Source of the DNA: Sphingobium sp. WTD-1
Lineage (GTDB): Bacteria > Pseudomonadota > Alphaproteobacteria > Sphingomonadales > Sphingomonadaceae
Direction of reading: 5' to 3'
NCBI RefSeq assembly: GCF_030128825.1
Contig: NZ_CP119127.1
Coordinates: 3,771,501-3,835,500, forward strand
Length of the DNA stretch: 64,000 nt
A program made the translations under genes and the position numbers. This document shows positions 52,508 to 60,133 of this stretch, in pieces. The notes beneath the pieces are model-generated. The model was given only the letters and a program-made list of their open reading frames with translations. It did no database searches and was not told the origin of the DNA. The number at the start of each line of letters is the position of its first letter. Position 1 is the first letter of the stretch.

Positions 52508-54154
52508 CCCGTCTTATTCACCGACGGGGGCCTGAAGGGTTGGCGGGAGTGGCATAAGCCTCTGATCTGAATTAGGAACTGGGTGTCTACGCCGGCCCTG
52601 CTGCAGGGCAGAAAATGCCACAGGCCACACCCGCCATGAAAGACGATATCGCAACTTCATTCCGATTCCCAGCGGTCGGCGGGAAGAAGATCACAGCCGC
52701 GTTTGACGGTGGCCGACTGACCTCGGACGGCGGCGTTCTGCTGCTTGCGCAGGCCGAGCGCGCGATGGGGCTCTGCCGGCGGCTTGCGGGTTGCATTGCC
52801 GATCCGCGTGACCCGACGCGGGTGATCCATCGCCTCGATGACATCCTACGTGCCCGGGTGTTCGCGATCGCGTGCGGCTATGAAGATGCCGATGATCTCG
52901 ACGCCCTGCGCGACGATCCGGGCTTCCGCCTGGCGCTGGGCAAGTTGCCGGGATCGGGCGCGGGGCTTGCCAGCCAACCGACGATGAGCCGCTGGGAGAA
53001 TGCTCCGACCACGCGTGAGCTGGCCAGGATGATGGCCGAGATGATCGGCGTCTACTGCGCCAGCTATCCGGCTCCACCAGTGGCGGTGACGCTGGACATC
53101 GATGACACCTGCGATGTCGTGCACGGCTATCAGCAGTTGTCCTTCTGGAACGGGCATCACGGTGAGCGCTGCTTCCTGCCGATCCATGTGTACGACACCG
53201 CGACCGGTCGTCCGGTCGCGATGCTGCTGCGCACCGGTAAGACGCCGTCAGGCGCCGAAGCTGCCGGCCACATCCGGCGCCTGGTGCGTCATATCCGCCG
53301 GTACTGGCCAGAAACGCACATCACCTTCCGCGGCGACGGGCATTATGGCCGCCCCGAAGTCATGGCCTTCTGCGAGGCCCACCGCGTCGATTACGTGTTC
53401 GGCTTGCCGACCAATGCCGCGCTACGTGCTGATCCGGTCATCGTTGCCATCGCAGACGCCTGCGCGGTCAAGCGGGCCACGGCCCAGTATCCGGTCCTGC
53501 GCAACTATGCCGAGACGCACTACGGCGCAAAGAGCTGGAACTGCCAGCGCCGCGTCGTCGCCCGGATCGAGGCCAGCACGCTGGGCATGGATATCCGCTA
53601 CGTCGTCACCTCGCTGACCGAAGGCTCGGCCGAGCATATCTACGACACGCTTTACTGCGCGCGCGGCCAAGCCGAAAACCTGATCAAGCGCCACAAGGCT
53701 CAACTCGCCAGCGATCGCACCTCGTGCCGCTCAGCCAATGCCAATCAAATGCGCCTCATCCTACACACCGCCGCCTACTGGCTGTTGTGGCGCGTCCAGC
53801 AGGCGATCCCCAAGACCACCGCGCTGGCCACGGCCGAGTTCGCAACGCTACGCTTGCGGCTGCTCAAGGTGGCTGCCCGCGTCATCGAAACCTCCTCGCG
53901 TATCCGTCTCGCCTTCGCGTCAGCCTGCCCGGAGGCCGACGTGTTCAAAGCAATCGCCACCAGTCTCCGGCCAGCACCGACATAGCCAGTGCGGCAGTGC
54001 CGCCGAAAGCCCGAGCCCTCGTCCATCAACCTCGAAAAGCCCTTTGCTCCTGCTGCGGTGAAAAACGCCGGCGCTGGCGCTCGCCCAGATCACGCGGCAA
54101 CCGACCCACCAAACCCGAAATACCCCAGTGCAGCGGGCTCATGAATAAGCCGGG
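52508..54154 (+). mobile_element. IS1380-family element, about 1647 bp
   Basis: The inverted ends read CCCGTCTTATTCA and, in reverse, CCCGGCTTATTCA. TTAA flanks both sides (52504-52507 and 54155-54158), consistent with a 4 bp target duplication. Confidence 0.85.
52615..53985 (+). CDS. tnp: IS1380-family transposase
   Basis: 456 residues. The start ITAAFDGGRLTSDGGVLLLAQAERAMGLCRRLA is characteristic of the family. Catalytic blocks include VTLDIDDTCDVVHGYQQLSFWNGHHGERCFLPIHVYD (first Asp), ITFRGDGHYGRPEVMAFCEAHRVDYVFGL (second Asp) and YCARGQAENLIKRHKAQLASDRTSCRSANANQMRLILHTAAYWLL (Glu). The true start may be the ATG at 52636 (MKDDIATSFRFPAVGGKK). Complete frame, so probably active. Confidence 0.95.
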   Translation: MPQATPAMKDDIATSFRFPAVGGKKITAAFDGGRLTSDGGVLLLAQAERAMGLCRRLAGCIADPRDPTRVIHRLDDILRARVFAIACGYEDADDLDALRDDPGFRLALGKLPGSGAGLASQPTMSRWENAPTTRELARMMAEMIGVYCASYPAPPVAVTLDIDDTCDVVHGYQQLSFWNGHHGERCFLPIHVYDTATGRPVAMLLRTGKTPSGAEAAGHIRRLVRHIRRYWPETHITFRGDGHYGRPEVMAFCEAHRVDYVFGLPTNAALRADPVIVAIADACAVKRATAQYPVLRNYAETHYGAKSWNCQRRVVARIEASTLGMDIRYVVTSLTEGSAEHIYDTLYCARGQAENLIKRHKAQLASDRTSCRSANANQMRLILHTAAYWLLWRVQQAIPKTTALATAEFATLRLRLLKVAARVIETSSRIRLAFASACPEADVFKAIATSLRPAPT

Positions 54155-54489
54155 TTAATCAGCCTCATGAAGTCATCCAACGACAGCACGACCAGCGGCT
54201 CTTTCCTATCCGCCTTCACAACGGCGATCGGTGTGAGATCGTTCTGGCCCTTGGCTTGCGTTAAAGCGTCGTAGATCAGAGCAATGGCTTTGCGGGCTTT
54301 GCATTCGACTGAAAAGGGAAACGCTCGCTTTGCGGCGGTTGAAAGCTGAATATCTTCACCGTTGCAGCCCATAGGCGTCGAGCGAACATCATCTGGGGTC
54401 AGGTCGGGATATTTGGCTAGGATCGCGTCACGCACCTTCTGCTGTAACGCACGGCCCTTCGCTTTCGCGGCAGCGGTCGAGATAGCCAT
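54139..54489 (-). CDS. Small phage nuclease-like protein (3' end altered by IS1380)
   Basis: 116 residues now; it begins MAISTAAAKAKGRALQQKVRDAILAKYPDLTPDDVRSTPMGCNGEDIQLSTAAKRAFPFSVECKARK. The spacing GED-x-QLS...PFSVECK fits a PD-(D/E)XK nuclease core. The IS1380 insertion replaces only the last codon: the original ended MRLIK-stop (AAA TAG, stop at 52500-52502); it now ends MRLINPAYS. Its ATG overlaps the endolysin stop. The gene is therefore probably still functional. Confidence 0.6.
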   Translation of the reverse strand: MAISTAAAKAKGRALQQKVRDAILAKYPDLTPDDVRSTPMGCNGEDIQLSTAAKRAFPFSVECKARKAIALIYDALTQAKGQNDLTPIAVVKADRKEPLVVLSLDDFMRLINPAYS

Positions 54490-54901
54490 TAGGATTTCAC
54501 GAACAGCATGGCTTCGGCTGCACGACGCTTTGTCAGCCCCGCCAGGACGCGACCACCGGCCTTGTCCCACCTGGCAAACTGTTGAGCAGCACCAGCATAA
54601 TTGCCCGCGTTGAGCATCCTCAACAGCGTGGACGAGCGCAGCGCACCGACGCCGACATTGAACGCGAAGCTGACCAACGCACCTAGCTGATTAGCACTGA
54701 CCGGCACTTTTACGAGCGCACGAACCTGTGCCTCATATGCATCATATTCCTTGATGAGAGCCGCGTCGGCTTCTGCCTGCGTGATCTTCTGACCAAGCTG
54801 GACCTTCTTGCCGTTCCATGTGGTGAAGCCCCAGCCGATAGTCGGCACTTTTGCGGGGCAGAGATAAGCCGAGAGCCTACAACCCTCGAACTGTCGGATT
54901 A

Positions 54902-55749
54902 GGTTTCGTGGACAAAGGTTGACAGCAGGATCGGGCGTTGATTCAAGGCTGCCTTTTGGAGGTGGCGTTGGGCGAGCGTATTGGGCTGACGGAGGACGAG
55001 TGGGGGATCATCGGCACATTACTGCCATCTGAGCGTGGTCGTGGCTGTCGTCCAGCACAGGACAACCGGCTGTATTTCGAAGGCATGATGTGGATCGCCC
55101 GCACAGGTTCGCAATGGCGCCACTTGCCGGATGAATATGGCAAGTGGAACAGCGTTTTCCGCCGCTACCGGCGCTGGGTTACGACCGGGGTGTTCGAGGC
55201 GATGCTCGAGACACTGGGCGAAATGGTGGCTCGTGATGCCACTGCGGACATGATCGACAGCACCGTGGTCCGAGCACATCATTGTGCCGTCGGCATAAAA
55301 AAGGGACTCAGGAAACCGAGGCGCTTGGCCGATCGCGAGGCGGATTCAGCACAAAGCTCCACGCCCGCTGCGATGCCAAAGGCCGACCGCTCGGCTTTGT
55401 CCTGACGCCGGGCCAGAGCCACGATATCCAAGGCTTTGGCCCGCTGTTCCGTTTGATTGCTCATAAGATCGAGGCATTGTTGGCGGACAAGGGCTACGAT
55501 GCAGATGCCATCCGCGAGGAATTGGCCAATGCTGACGTTGAGGCTGTCATTCCCGCCAAAAGCAATCGGCGCGATCCAATCCCACACGATCGCGAAAAAT
55601 ACCGTTGGCGCAATCTTGTCGAACGCCTCTTCAACAAACTCAAGAACTGGCGGCGTATCGCAACTCGATACGACAAAACCAAAGAGTCCTACCTCGGCTT
55701 CGTCAATCTCGTCTCAGCCCTGCAATGGATACCCTTTGTCCACGAAACC
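54902..55749 (+). mobile_element. IS5-family element (second type), 848 bp, copy 2
   Basis: Same ends as copy 1, inverse orientation, with TA duplications at 54900-54901 and 55750-55751. It interrupts the endolysin gene. Confidence 0.93.
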
Positions 55750-55752
55750 TAG
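54938..55752 (+). CDS. tnp: IS5-family transposase, OrfA + OrfB by -1 frameshift
   Basis: Translation is identical to that of copy 1 at 51601-52415, including the A6G slippery run. OrfA covers 54938-55405 and OrfB about 55282-55752. Here the stop is TAG, again made from the target TA plus the next base. Confidence 0.9.
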
Positions 55753-55865
55753 GCCAAGGCCGTTACGGGATGAGTTTTCCATCCCATAGTTATCAGAACA
55801 CCAAAATGAGCAGTTTTCGGCCTATAAGAAGCCGGTTTTTGCACTCTCAAGCTAAGTATTATTGA

Positions 55866-55882
55866 CAGCAAATGCTTTGCTG
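55866..55882. promoter_or_regulatory. Operator-like palindrome within a promoter
   Basis: CAGCAAA-TGC-TTTGCTG, perfect 7 bp arms, starting inside a TTGACA (55862-55867) and lying 20-37 nt before the start at 55903. Confidence 0.45.
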
Positions 55883-55902
55883 CAATCGCTTAGGAGAGAA
55901 CG

Positions 55903-56574
55903 ATGATCGACCCAACAATCACAATCAGTCTATTCAAACTGCGCACTCAAAGAGCGCTGGTCAAATTCAGCTATACCGCAAGCATCTACGGCACTGGTGG
56001 CTTTGAGAACATGGGCCACAACCTCGCGGAACTGGTCAAACATAGCCGCGAACAGAAGGACGAATACTACTGGTCCTTTGCCCGCTATAAGCGCAATCAC
56101 CTCAAAGCCGATATTCAGGAAATGACCGCGATCATGCTTGAATATCCCTACTCCTGTCGCAACAAACTGGATGCTGCTCTAGCTGAGCTTCCATATGTCC
56201 ACTACGTCATTCATTCACAGGACGAGATCAACACGAAGCGACCGGAAGAACGCCTGCTGGTCGCAATCCCGCTGGTCGAACCAATTACCGACCCATCGCG
56301 CTACACTCGCGTTGCTTCTATCCTAAGTGAGAAGATCGGCGTTGGAAGCCACAGCAAGGGTGACTTCTCCAGCACATTCCTATTTGCGCCATTCACTCAG
56401 GTATGCAGCCAGCCGAAAGTCGTTCTGCACGATAACAACCGCACATTCCTGAATGCGGATCAGTTCTACGATGAGAACAAGGGAGTATGGGTCAATGCCC
56501 GACTTCTACAAGAAGGTGCAGCGCCTCAACCAAAGGCATTGAAGCTAGATCAATCTGGCCTGTTTCTGGTTTAA
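55903..56574 (+). CDS. Phage protein with primase/polymerase-like region
   Basis: 223 residues with TTAGGAGAGAACG upstream. Residues about 98-170 (YVHYVIHSQDEINTKRPEERLLVAIPLVEPITDPSRYTRVASILSEKIGVGSHSKGDFSSTFLFAPFTQ) match the layout of archaeo-eukaryotic primase-type domains in phage and plasmid replication proteins ('R-R-V-PL--P------Y--V---L---G', then 'LF-P'). The expected D-x-D metal motif is not obvious. It is the only replication-like gene I could find. Divergent from the endolysin gene, behind an operator-like site. Confidence 0.5.
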   Translation: MIDPTITISLFKLRTQRALVKFSYTASIYGTGGFENMGHNLAELVKHSREQKDEYYWSFARYKRNHLKADIQEMTAIMLEYPYSCRNKLDAALAELPYVHYVIHSQDEINTKRPEERLLVAIPLVEPITDPSRYTRVASILSEKIGVGSHSKGDFSSTFLFAPFTQVCSQPKVVLHDNNRTFLNADQFYDENKGVWVNARLLQEGAAPQPKALKLDQSGLFLV

Positions 56575-56585
56575 GGAGAGCGCAA

Positions 56586-56753
56586 ATGACTAAAGTGGAA
56601 AGCACTCCGATTGCACCGGAAGACGCTCAGGAAATGATGCGGGACGATATTACGGCTCTGCTAAGTAGGGATATAGATTGCCCACTCGCAAAGGCGATCG
56701 AAGAAGCACTGGCCAGTTTGGAGCGCGCGATTGAAGCGCACAAACCGGACTAA
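56586..56753 (+). CDS. Small phage protein (55 aa)
   Basis: MTKVESTPIAPEDAQEMMRDDITALLSRDIDCPLAKAIEEALASLERAIEAHKPD, with AAGGAGAGCGCAA upstream. Helical and acidic, in an operon 11 nt after the primase-like gene. Function unknown. Confidence 0.6.
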   Translation: MTKVESTPIAPEDAQEMMRDDITALLSRDIDCPLAKAIEEALASLERAIEAHKPD

Positions 56754-57105
56754 TCGATTAAAGGGAGAACGAGAATGGCAGACAATGCTATCGAGAAATT
56801 GATTGAGGAAATGCGCGCTGCAAGGGAAGCGATCTTTGCCGCCGAATGTGGGATAGCTGATGCAAAGGCCGCTGTTCAGGCCGCAGAGGAAAAGCACCGC
56901 GCAGCATTGAAGCGAAACATCATCCTATCGCGCACTATGGAAAAGCATATCTACGAGGACATGCCCATCGTACAGGCGAAGATGCAGGCTCATGAGGAAA
57001 TCGAAAACCAAGTCGGGATTACGACGACAAGTGCCGTATGGGCAACCCAAGCCCGCACGTCCGCGACGATTGCGGGATCAAGCGCCGTGAATGCCGTGAC
57101 GATTG

Positions 57106-57887
57106 CTAGGCGGTGTTGACAAAAGCTTTCAGCCATAGTCGCGCGGCAGCGAGGTTGATGAAGCTCTCGAACGACAGGACGGTCTTGTCGTAGCGGGTGG
57201 CGATGCGGCGCTGCTGCTTGAGTTTGGCGAACATGCGCTCGACACGATTGCGATCCTTGTAGCGCCGGTAGTCGGGATGGGCCGGCACCTTGCGGTTGGA
57301 GCGCGGCGGGATGACGGGCAGGATGCCTCGCATGAGCAGGTTCTCCCGGAACCTGTCGCCATCATAGCCTTTGTCGGCGAGCAGCGCCCTGGGCTTGGGC
57401 AGCGGCAGGTTCATCAGATCGTCGGCCGCCGTATAGTCCGATGCCTCGCCGCCGGTAAGGATGAAGCCGACAGGGAGGCCCTGATTGTCACAGCGGGCGT
57501 GGATCTTGCTCGTAAAGCCGCCGCGTGATCGACCAAAAGCCTGCGCACAAGCCCCCCTTTTCCGCCCGCTGCCGAGACGTGGCCGCGAACCGTGGTGCTG
57601 TCGATCATGTGCTGCCAGTCGTCGGTGAGGCCCAGATCGACCAACGTTTGCAGCATGGCGTCCCAGACGCCTTGCTCCGCCCAGCGCCGGAACCGGACAT
57701 AGACCGAGTTCCACTTGCCATAGCGCTCGTGCATGTCGCGCCACGGGCAACCGACCCGCAGCACATGCAGCATGCCATTGAGAAAGCGCCGGTTATCGCC
57801 GGCCGGTCGGGCATGCCTCCCACGCTCGGACGGGAGTAGCGGCCCGATCAACTCCCACTCCGCGTCCGACAAATCCCCTCGATCCAT
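57106..57887 (-). CDS. tnp: IS5-family transposase, OrfA + OrfB by -1 frameshift
   Basis: Translations of both frames match copy 1 exactly (OrfA 57414-57887, OrfB 57106-57750), including the A4G6 slip site at 57552-57563 and the TAG completed by the target. Confidence 0.9.
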
Positions 57888-57957
57888 GACCGCTCCCCAA
57901 AGAGCAGCCTTGAATCAGAACACGCACCGATTGGGAATCCCTTTTGTCAACGCCGCC
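57109..57957 (-). mobile_element. IS5-family element (IS427-like), 849 bp, copy 2
   Basis: Apparently identical to copy 1 at 40796, same orientation, with TA duplications at 57107-57108 and 57958-57959. The target was again CTAG. Confidence 0.93.
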
Positions 57958-58053
57958 TAGCAACTCCGCGCTACTGGCTCAGACAGCCCACTCGCTCGCG
58001 AGCAAAGCATCGACCGCTTCTGGGGCATAACTGCGCTTAGACATGGTAAGAAA

Positions 58054-58075
58054 GCCCGTCAGGAAACTGGCGGGC
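58054..58075. terminator. Bidirectional terminator
   Basis: GCCCGTCAG, loop GAAA, CTGGCGGGC, then TTTTCC. It separates the coiled-coil gene from the convergent lipoprotein gene. Confidence 0.88.
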
Positions 58076-58092
58076 TTTTCCATGCCTGAACA

Positions 58093-58539
58093 TCAACGGC
58101 CCTCGTAAGCGCGCTCCAATGCCTGCCGATCTCCTGGCGGTAGACCACCCAAAATGTCCTCCCCACGACGCTGAGCTTCCATCGCGGCATCCTTGCGCGC
58201 CCAGTCACACAGCTTCGCGAGAGCATTTTGTTTCGTTTTCAGGATATTCGTCGCCTGCTCGTATGGGCTGCGAAGCCCATAACCCCAGTCACAGCCGCTC
58301 GGCTTATCCCGCTCATAATGGTGCATCGCGGCGCTATCTTCGAGCAAGCGATCCAAGCGCTGACAGCCATCGGCACGAGTTTCCGGATTGGAAATTCGCT
58401 CCATGATCGGCGCAAGTTCATTCACCGCAGCGATCCGAGCAATGCCACCGGAGCAAGCGCCGGGTTGCTCTATCACCTTGTCGTCACATGCTCCTAGCAT
58501 CGCGACCATAACACAGGCGATTAGTGGATTTTTCAGCAA
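58093..58539 (-). CDS. Putative phage lipoprotein
   Basis: 148 residues from TTG 58539 (LLKNPLIACVMVAMLGAC), chosen because GGGGAT lies upstream and because it gives a clean lipoprotein signal with lipobox MLGAC; the longer frame to 58584 has a non-signal N-terminus. The mature part has paired cysteines (PGACSGG, DGCQRLDRLL, SGCDWGYG, LCDWARK). The ribosome site sits beside a CCGACA-N5-TGTCGG hairpin (58549-58565) that could hide it. It could be a lysis or exclusion lipoprotein; function unknown. Confidence 0.6.
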   Translation of the reverse strand: MLKNPLIACVMVAMLGACDDKVIEQPGACSGGIARIAAVNELAPIMERISNPETRADGCQRLDRLLEDSAAMHHYERDKPSGCDWGYGLRSPYEQATNILKTKQNALAKLCDWARKDAAMEAQRRGEDILGGLPPGDRQALERAYEGR

Positions 58540-58614
58540 GACCGATCCCCGACAAATTCTGTCGGCAACATGCCGCGACATCACGGCCGCAGTCTATCCC
58601 CTTTGCGCGATTGG

Positions 58615-58800
58615 TCAGAGGCCAGCCTGACGCTCGGGATTCAGAACCTCCGCGACAAAATCATAGCTGTCCATCAATTCGAGCGTTCGGCCATCGGAAA
58701 ACACCACGAGAGTGCCATCGTCGCTCGGCTGAAAATAATCGACCTGATCCATGTTGATCGAAACCAGATTGCCGTCGAGCAAATTAAACTCCGCTATCAT
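58615..58800 (-). CDS. Small protein resembling FlbD-type or LytTR-like strands
   Basis: 61 residues from the ATG at 58800, chosen because GATGGAGGCAGAA gives it a strong ribosome site. MIAEFNLLDGNLVSINMDQVDYFQPSDDGTLVVFSDGRTLELMDSYDFVAEVLNPERQAGL follows the 'I-L--G----IN-D-I--I----D-T-V-F-DG----V-ES---V' layout of FlbD-like small proteins. A structural similarity only; function unknown. Confidence 0.6.
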   Translation of the reverse strand: MIAEFNLLDGNLVSINMDQVDYFQPSDDGTLVVFSDGRTLELMDSYDFVAEVLNPERQAGL

Positions 58801-58940
58801 TTCTGCCTCCATCATCATTGAACCTACGCAACGATCAACTTGCGCATTGGATCAACGTCGCCAACCATCCACAAGCCTCTTGCCTTTATGTTCCTATTTT
58901 GTTCTCATTCCGTATGACATCGACTCGAAGGGAACGAAAC

Positions 58941-59279
58941 ATGGACAAGCTGGAAGAGGCGTTCGTTGCGCTGAACGCTCATATCGACCTTCATGGCAAG
59001 AAAGGACCGCGCAATGGCTTCGTTGAGGTCGCAAAAGACCTTGGCATGTCGTTCAGCGACCTTTCCGACGCTAACGACATTCACCAGTTCCTTACGATGG
59101 CCGAAGGCGACGCGAAGCTGACCCTGATCTATCTCATGGTCCCGGTCGCGGAAGAGAACCCGCTTGAAGAAAACTACTGGCTGGAATTGTCGGGTCGTGG
59201 CCCTGCGAGCCATGCGAAGGTCTGGCATTTTAAGGGCGGTCAGTTGGTCGACAATGAGCCGCTTCGCCGCGCCGCGTAA
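58941..59279 (+). CDS. Phage protein, unknown (112 aa)
   Basis: 112 residues from the ATG at 58941 with GAAGGGAACG upstream. MDKLEEAFVALNAHIDLHGKKGPRNGFVEVAKDLGMSFSDLSDANDIHQFLTMAEGDAKLTLIYLMVPVAEENPLEENYWLELSGRGPASHAKVWHFKGGQLVDNEPLRRAA reads as an alpha/beta domain. GC content here is closer to the host than in the virion genes, so this end may have been acquired more recently. Confidence 0.6.
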   Translation: MDKLEEAFVALNAHIDLHGKKGPRNGFVEVAKDLGMSFSDLSDANDIHQFLTMAEGDAKLTLIYLMVPVAEENPLEENYWLELSGRGPASHAKVWHFKGGQLVDNEPLRRAA

Positions 59280-59288
59280 AGCGCTCGT

Positions 59289-59558
59289 ATGGGTGCGGCA
59301 TTAAAGTGGGATACGCTGGAGCATTTTACGTCGCGTCAGGCGAATATCTACGTGCATTGTTTCCTGTGCAATCGGACGGCGACCTTCGACAGCGGCGAAC
59401 TGGCTGCGCATTTCCGTGAGCGCGGCTGGGGCATGGGGATGGTGATCGTCTATCAGAAGCTGAAATGCAGCCGCTGCAAAACACCAGCGGGCAAGGTCGG
59501 ACCTACACGACGATTGGCGGACACGCATCCACCGAAAAAGCGCAGTTTCCTGCGATAA
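59289..59558 (+). CDS. Zinc-ribbon-like small phage protein
   Basis: 89 residues, 9 nt after the gene before it. Two Cys pairs, HCFLCNRTATF and LKCSRCKTPAGKV, about 40 residues apart, could bind one zinc; ELAAHFRERGWG between them is a helix. The C-terminus is basic (PPKKRSFLR). It is the last gene before attR. It could be a small DNA-binding protein; with its position near an att site, a directionality factor is possible but not shown. Confidence 0.6.
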   Translation: MGAALKWDTLEHFTSRQANIYVHCFLCNRTATFDSGELAAHFRERGWGMGMVIVYQKLKCSRCKTPAGKVGPTRRLADTHPPKKRSFLR

Positions 59559-59575
59559 TCCGGGCTAGGGCTTTG

Positions 59576-59604
59576 TTGCTACAACCCTCTGATTTGCTTC
59601 CTGA
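59576..59604 (+). other. attR
   Basis: Phage arm TTGCTACAACC (59576-59586), 10 nt, core CTTCCTGA (59597-59604). The arm is the exact reverse complement of the attL arm. Confidence 0.88.
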
Positions 59605-59813
59605 TCCAGAATGCCCAGAACCGCGACGGCGCCGCAATCCAGGCCAAGCTCGACGAACTGATCCGCTCGATCGAGAGCGCGCGCAACGATTTCATCGGCA
59701 TCGAACATCTGACGGAAGCCGAGTTGGAGAAGATCAAGACGATATTGGAGCGCGAATGCGGTGCCGATGGCCCGCATCAGGAAGTGATCGATCGACTGAT
59801 CTCTCGTCGATAG
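59597..59813 (+). pseudogene. Low-affinity iron permease family protein, 3' part
   Basis: From the att core the frame reads FLIQNAQNRDGAAIQAKLDELIRSIESARNDFIGIEHLTEAELEKIKTILERECGADGPHQEVIDRLISRR and stops at TAG 59811-59813. IQN-QNRD--AIQ-KLDELIR and IGIEHLT are the conserved C-terminal blocks of the family (PF04120 type). It has no start of its own here. It completes the 5' part at 9773-9962 in frame (190 + 209 = 399 nt). Confidence 0.88.
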
Positions 59814-59837
59814 CGCGATGGCGCAACGATCGGAGGA

Positions 59838-60020
59838 TCAGTGCGCCGGAATGATCAGTTTTTCCTGCTGCTCATTGCGCCTGCGATAGGCTTCGACCTG
59901 ATCGATATAACCGCGTGCCAGCCCTTCATAAGCAGCGCGCCCATCGGGCGATGCTGCCGCCTGCGCGTTTATCAGCGATATCTGCTGGCGATGCAGCAGA
60001 TAGTTGACGTCCGTCTCCAT
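59838..60020 (-). CDS. Small host protein (60 aa)
   Basis: METDVNYLLHRQQISLINAQAAASPDGRAAYEGLARGYIDQVEAYRRRNEQQEKLIIPAH, with GGGAGGAGGG upstream. This resembles short helical proteins frequent in sphingomonads ('YLL-RQQISLM-A--A----AR-AH-GLA--Y---I'). Convergent with the permease remnant. Function unknown. Confidence 0.75.
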   Translation of the reverse strand: METDVNYLLHRQQISLINAQAAASPDGRAAYEGLARGYIDQVEAYRRRNEQQEKLIIPAH

Positions 60021-60133
60021 CGGTTCGCCCTCCTCCCGTATTTTTCGAAAGTGCGGTCGGCGCGCTGACGCGAAGCGAGTCGCGGCAACGGCAGCGCAAT
60101 AGTAGCATGAAGGTTAATGCTACGCGATTCCCC

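Larger units (their letters stand above)
54489..55782 (-). pseudogene. Phage endolysin (GH24 lysozyme) split by an IS5-family element
   Basis: Start ATG 55782 (MENSSRNGLGL), IS at 54902-55749, continuation IRQFEGCRLSAYLCPAKVPTIGWGFTTWNG from 54899. Removing 848 bp plus one TA leaves 444 nt, 147 residues, in frame. The catalytic pattern is E-8aa-C-5aa-T (E of FEG, C of LCP, T of PTIGWG), a known variant of the E-8aa-D-5aa-T triad of T4-type lysozymes. Residues NQLGALVSFAFNVGVGALRSSTLLRMLN and QFARWDKAGGRVLAGLTKRRAAEAMLF are the usual second half. As it stands, the split removes the start and the first part of the active site reading frame, so lysis is likely blocked. Confidence 0.88.
56775..58030 (+). 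pseudogene. Coiled-coil phage gene split by an IS5-family element
   Basis: The first 111 codons (MADNAIEKLIEEMRAAREAIFAAECGIADAKAAVQAAEEKHRAALKRN...NAVTIA) run to 57108; the rest (SNSALLAQTAHSLASKASTASGA) runs from 57960 to the stop at 58030. Excising 849 bp and one TA gives 405 nt, 134 residues. The first two thirds are coiled coil and the last third is Ala/Ser/Thr-rich like the stalks of the fibre protein. AAGGGAGAACGAG is the ribosome site. The protein now stops after three IS codons. Confidence 0.8.
9955..59604. mobile_element. Integrated temperate siphovirus-type prophage with six IS insertions
   Basis: The limits are set by the 8 bp core CTTCCTGA at 9955-9962 and 59597-59604, by the split host gene, and by the inverted arms that only meet when the phage circularises. 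Contents: large serine integrase, packaging, head, tail and lysis genes in the standard order, plus morons. Length is about 49.6 kb, or about 43.3 kb without the IS and target duplications. GC content is visibly below that of the flanks. Confidence 0.93.
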
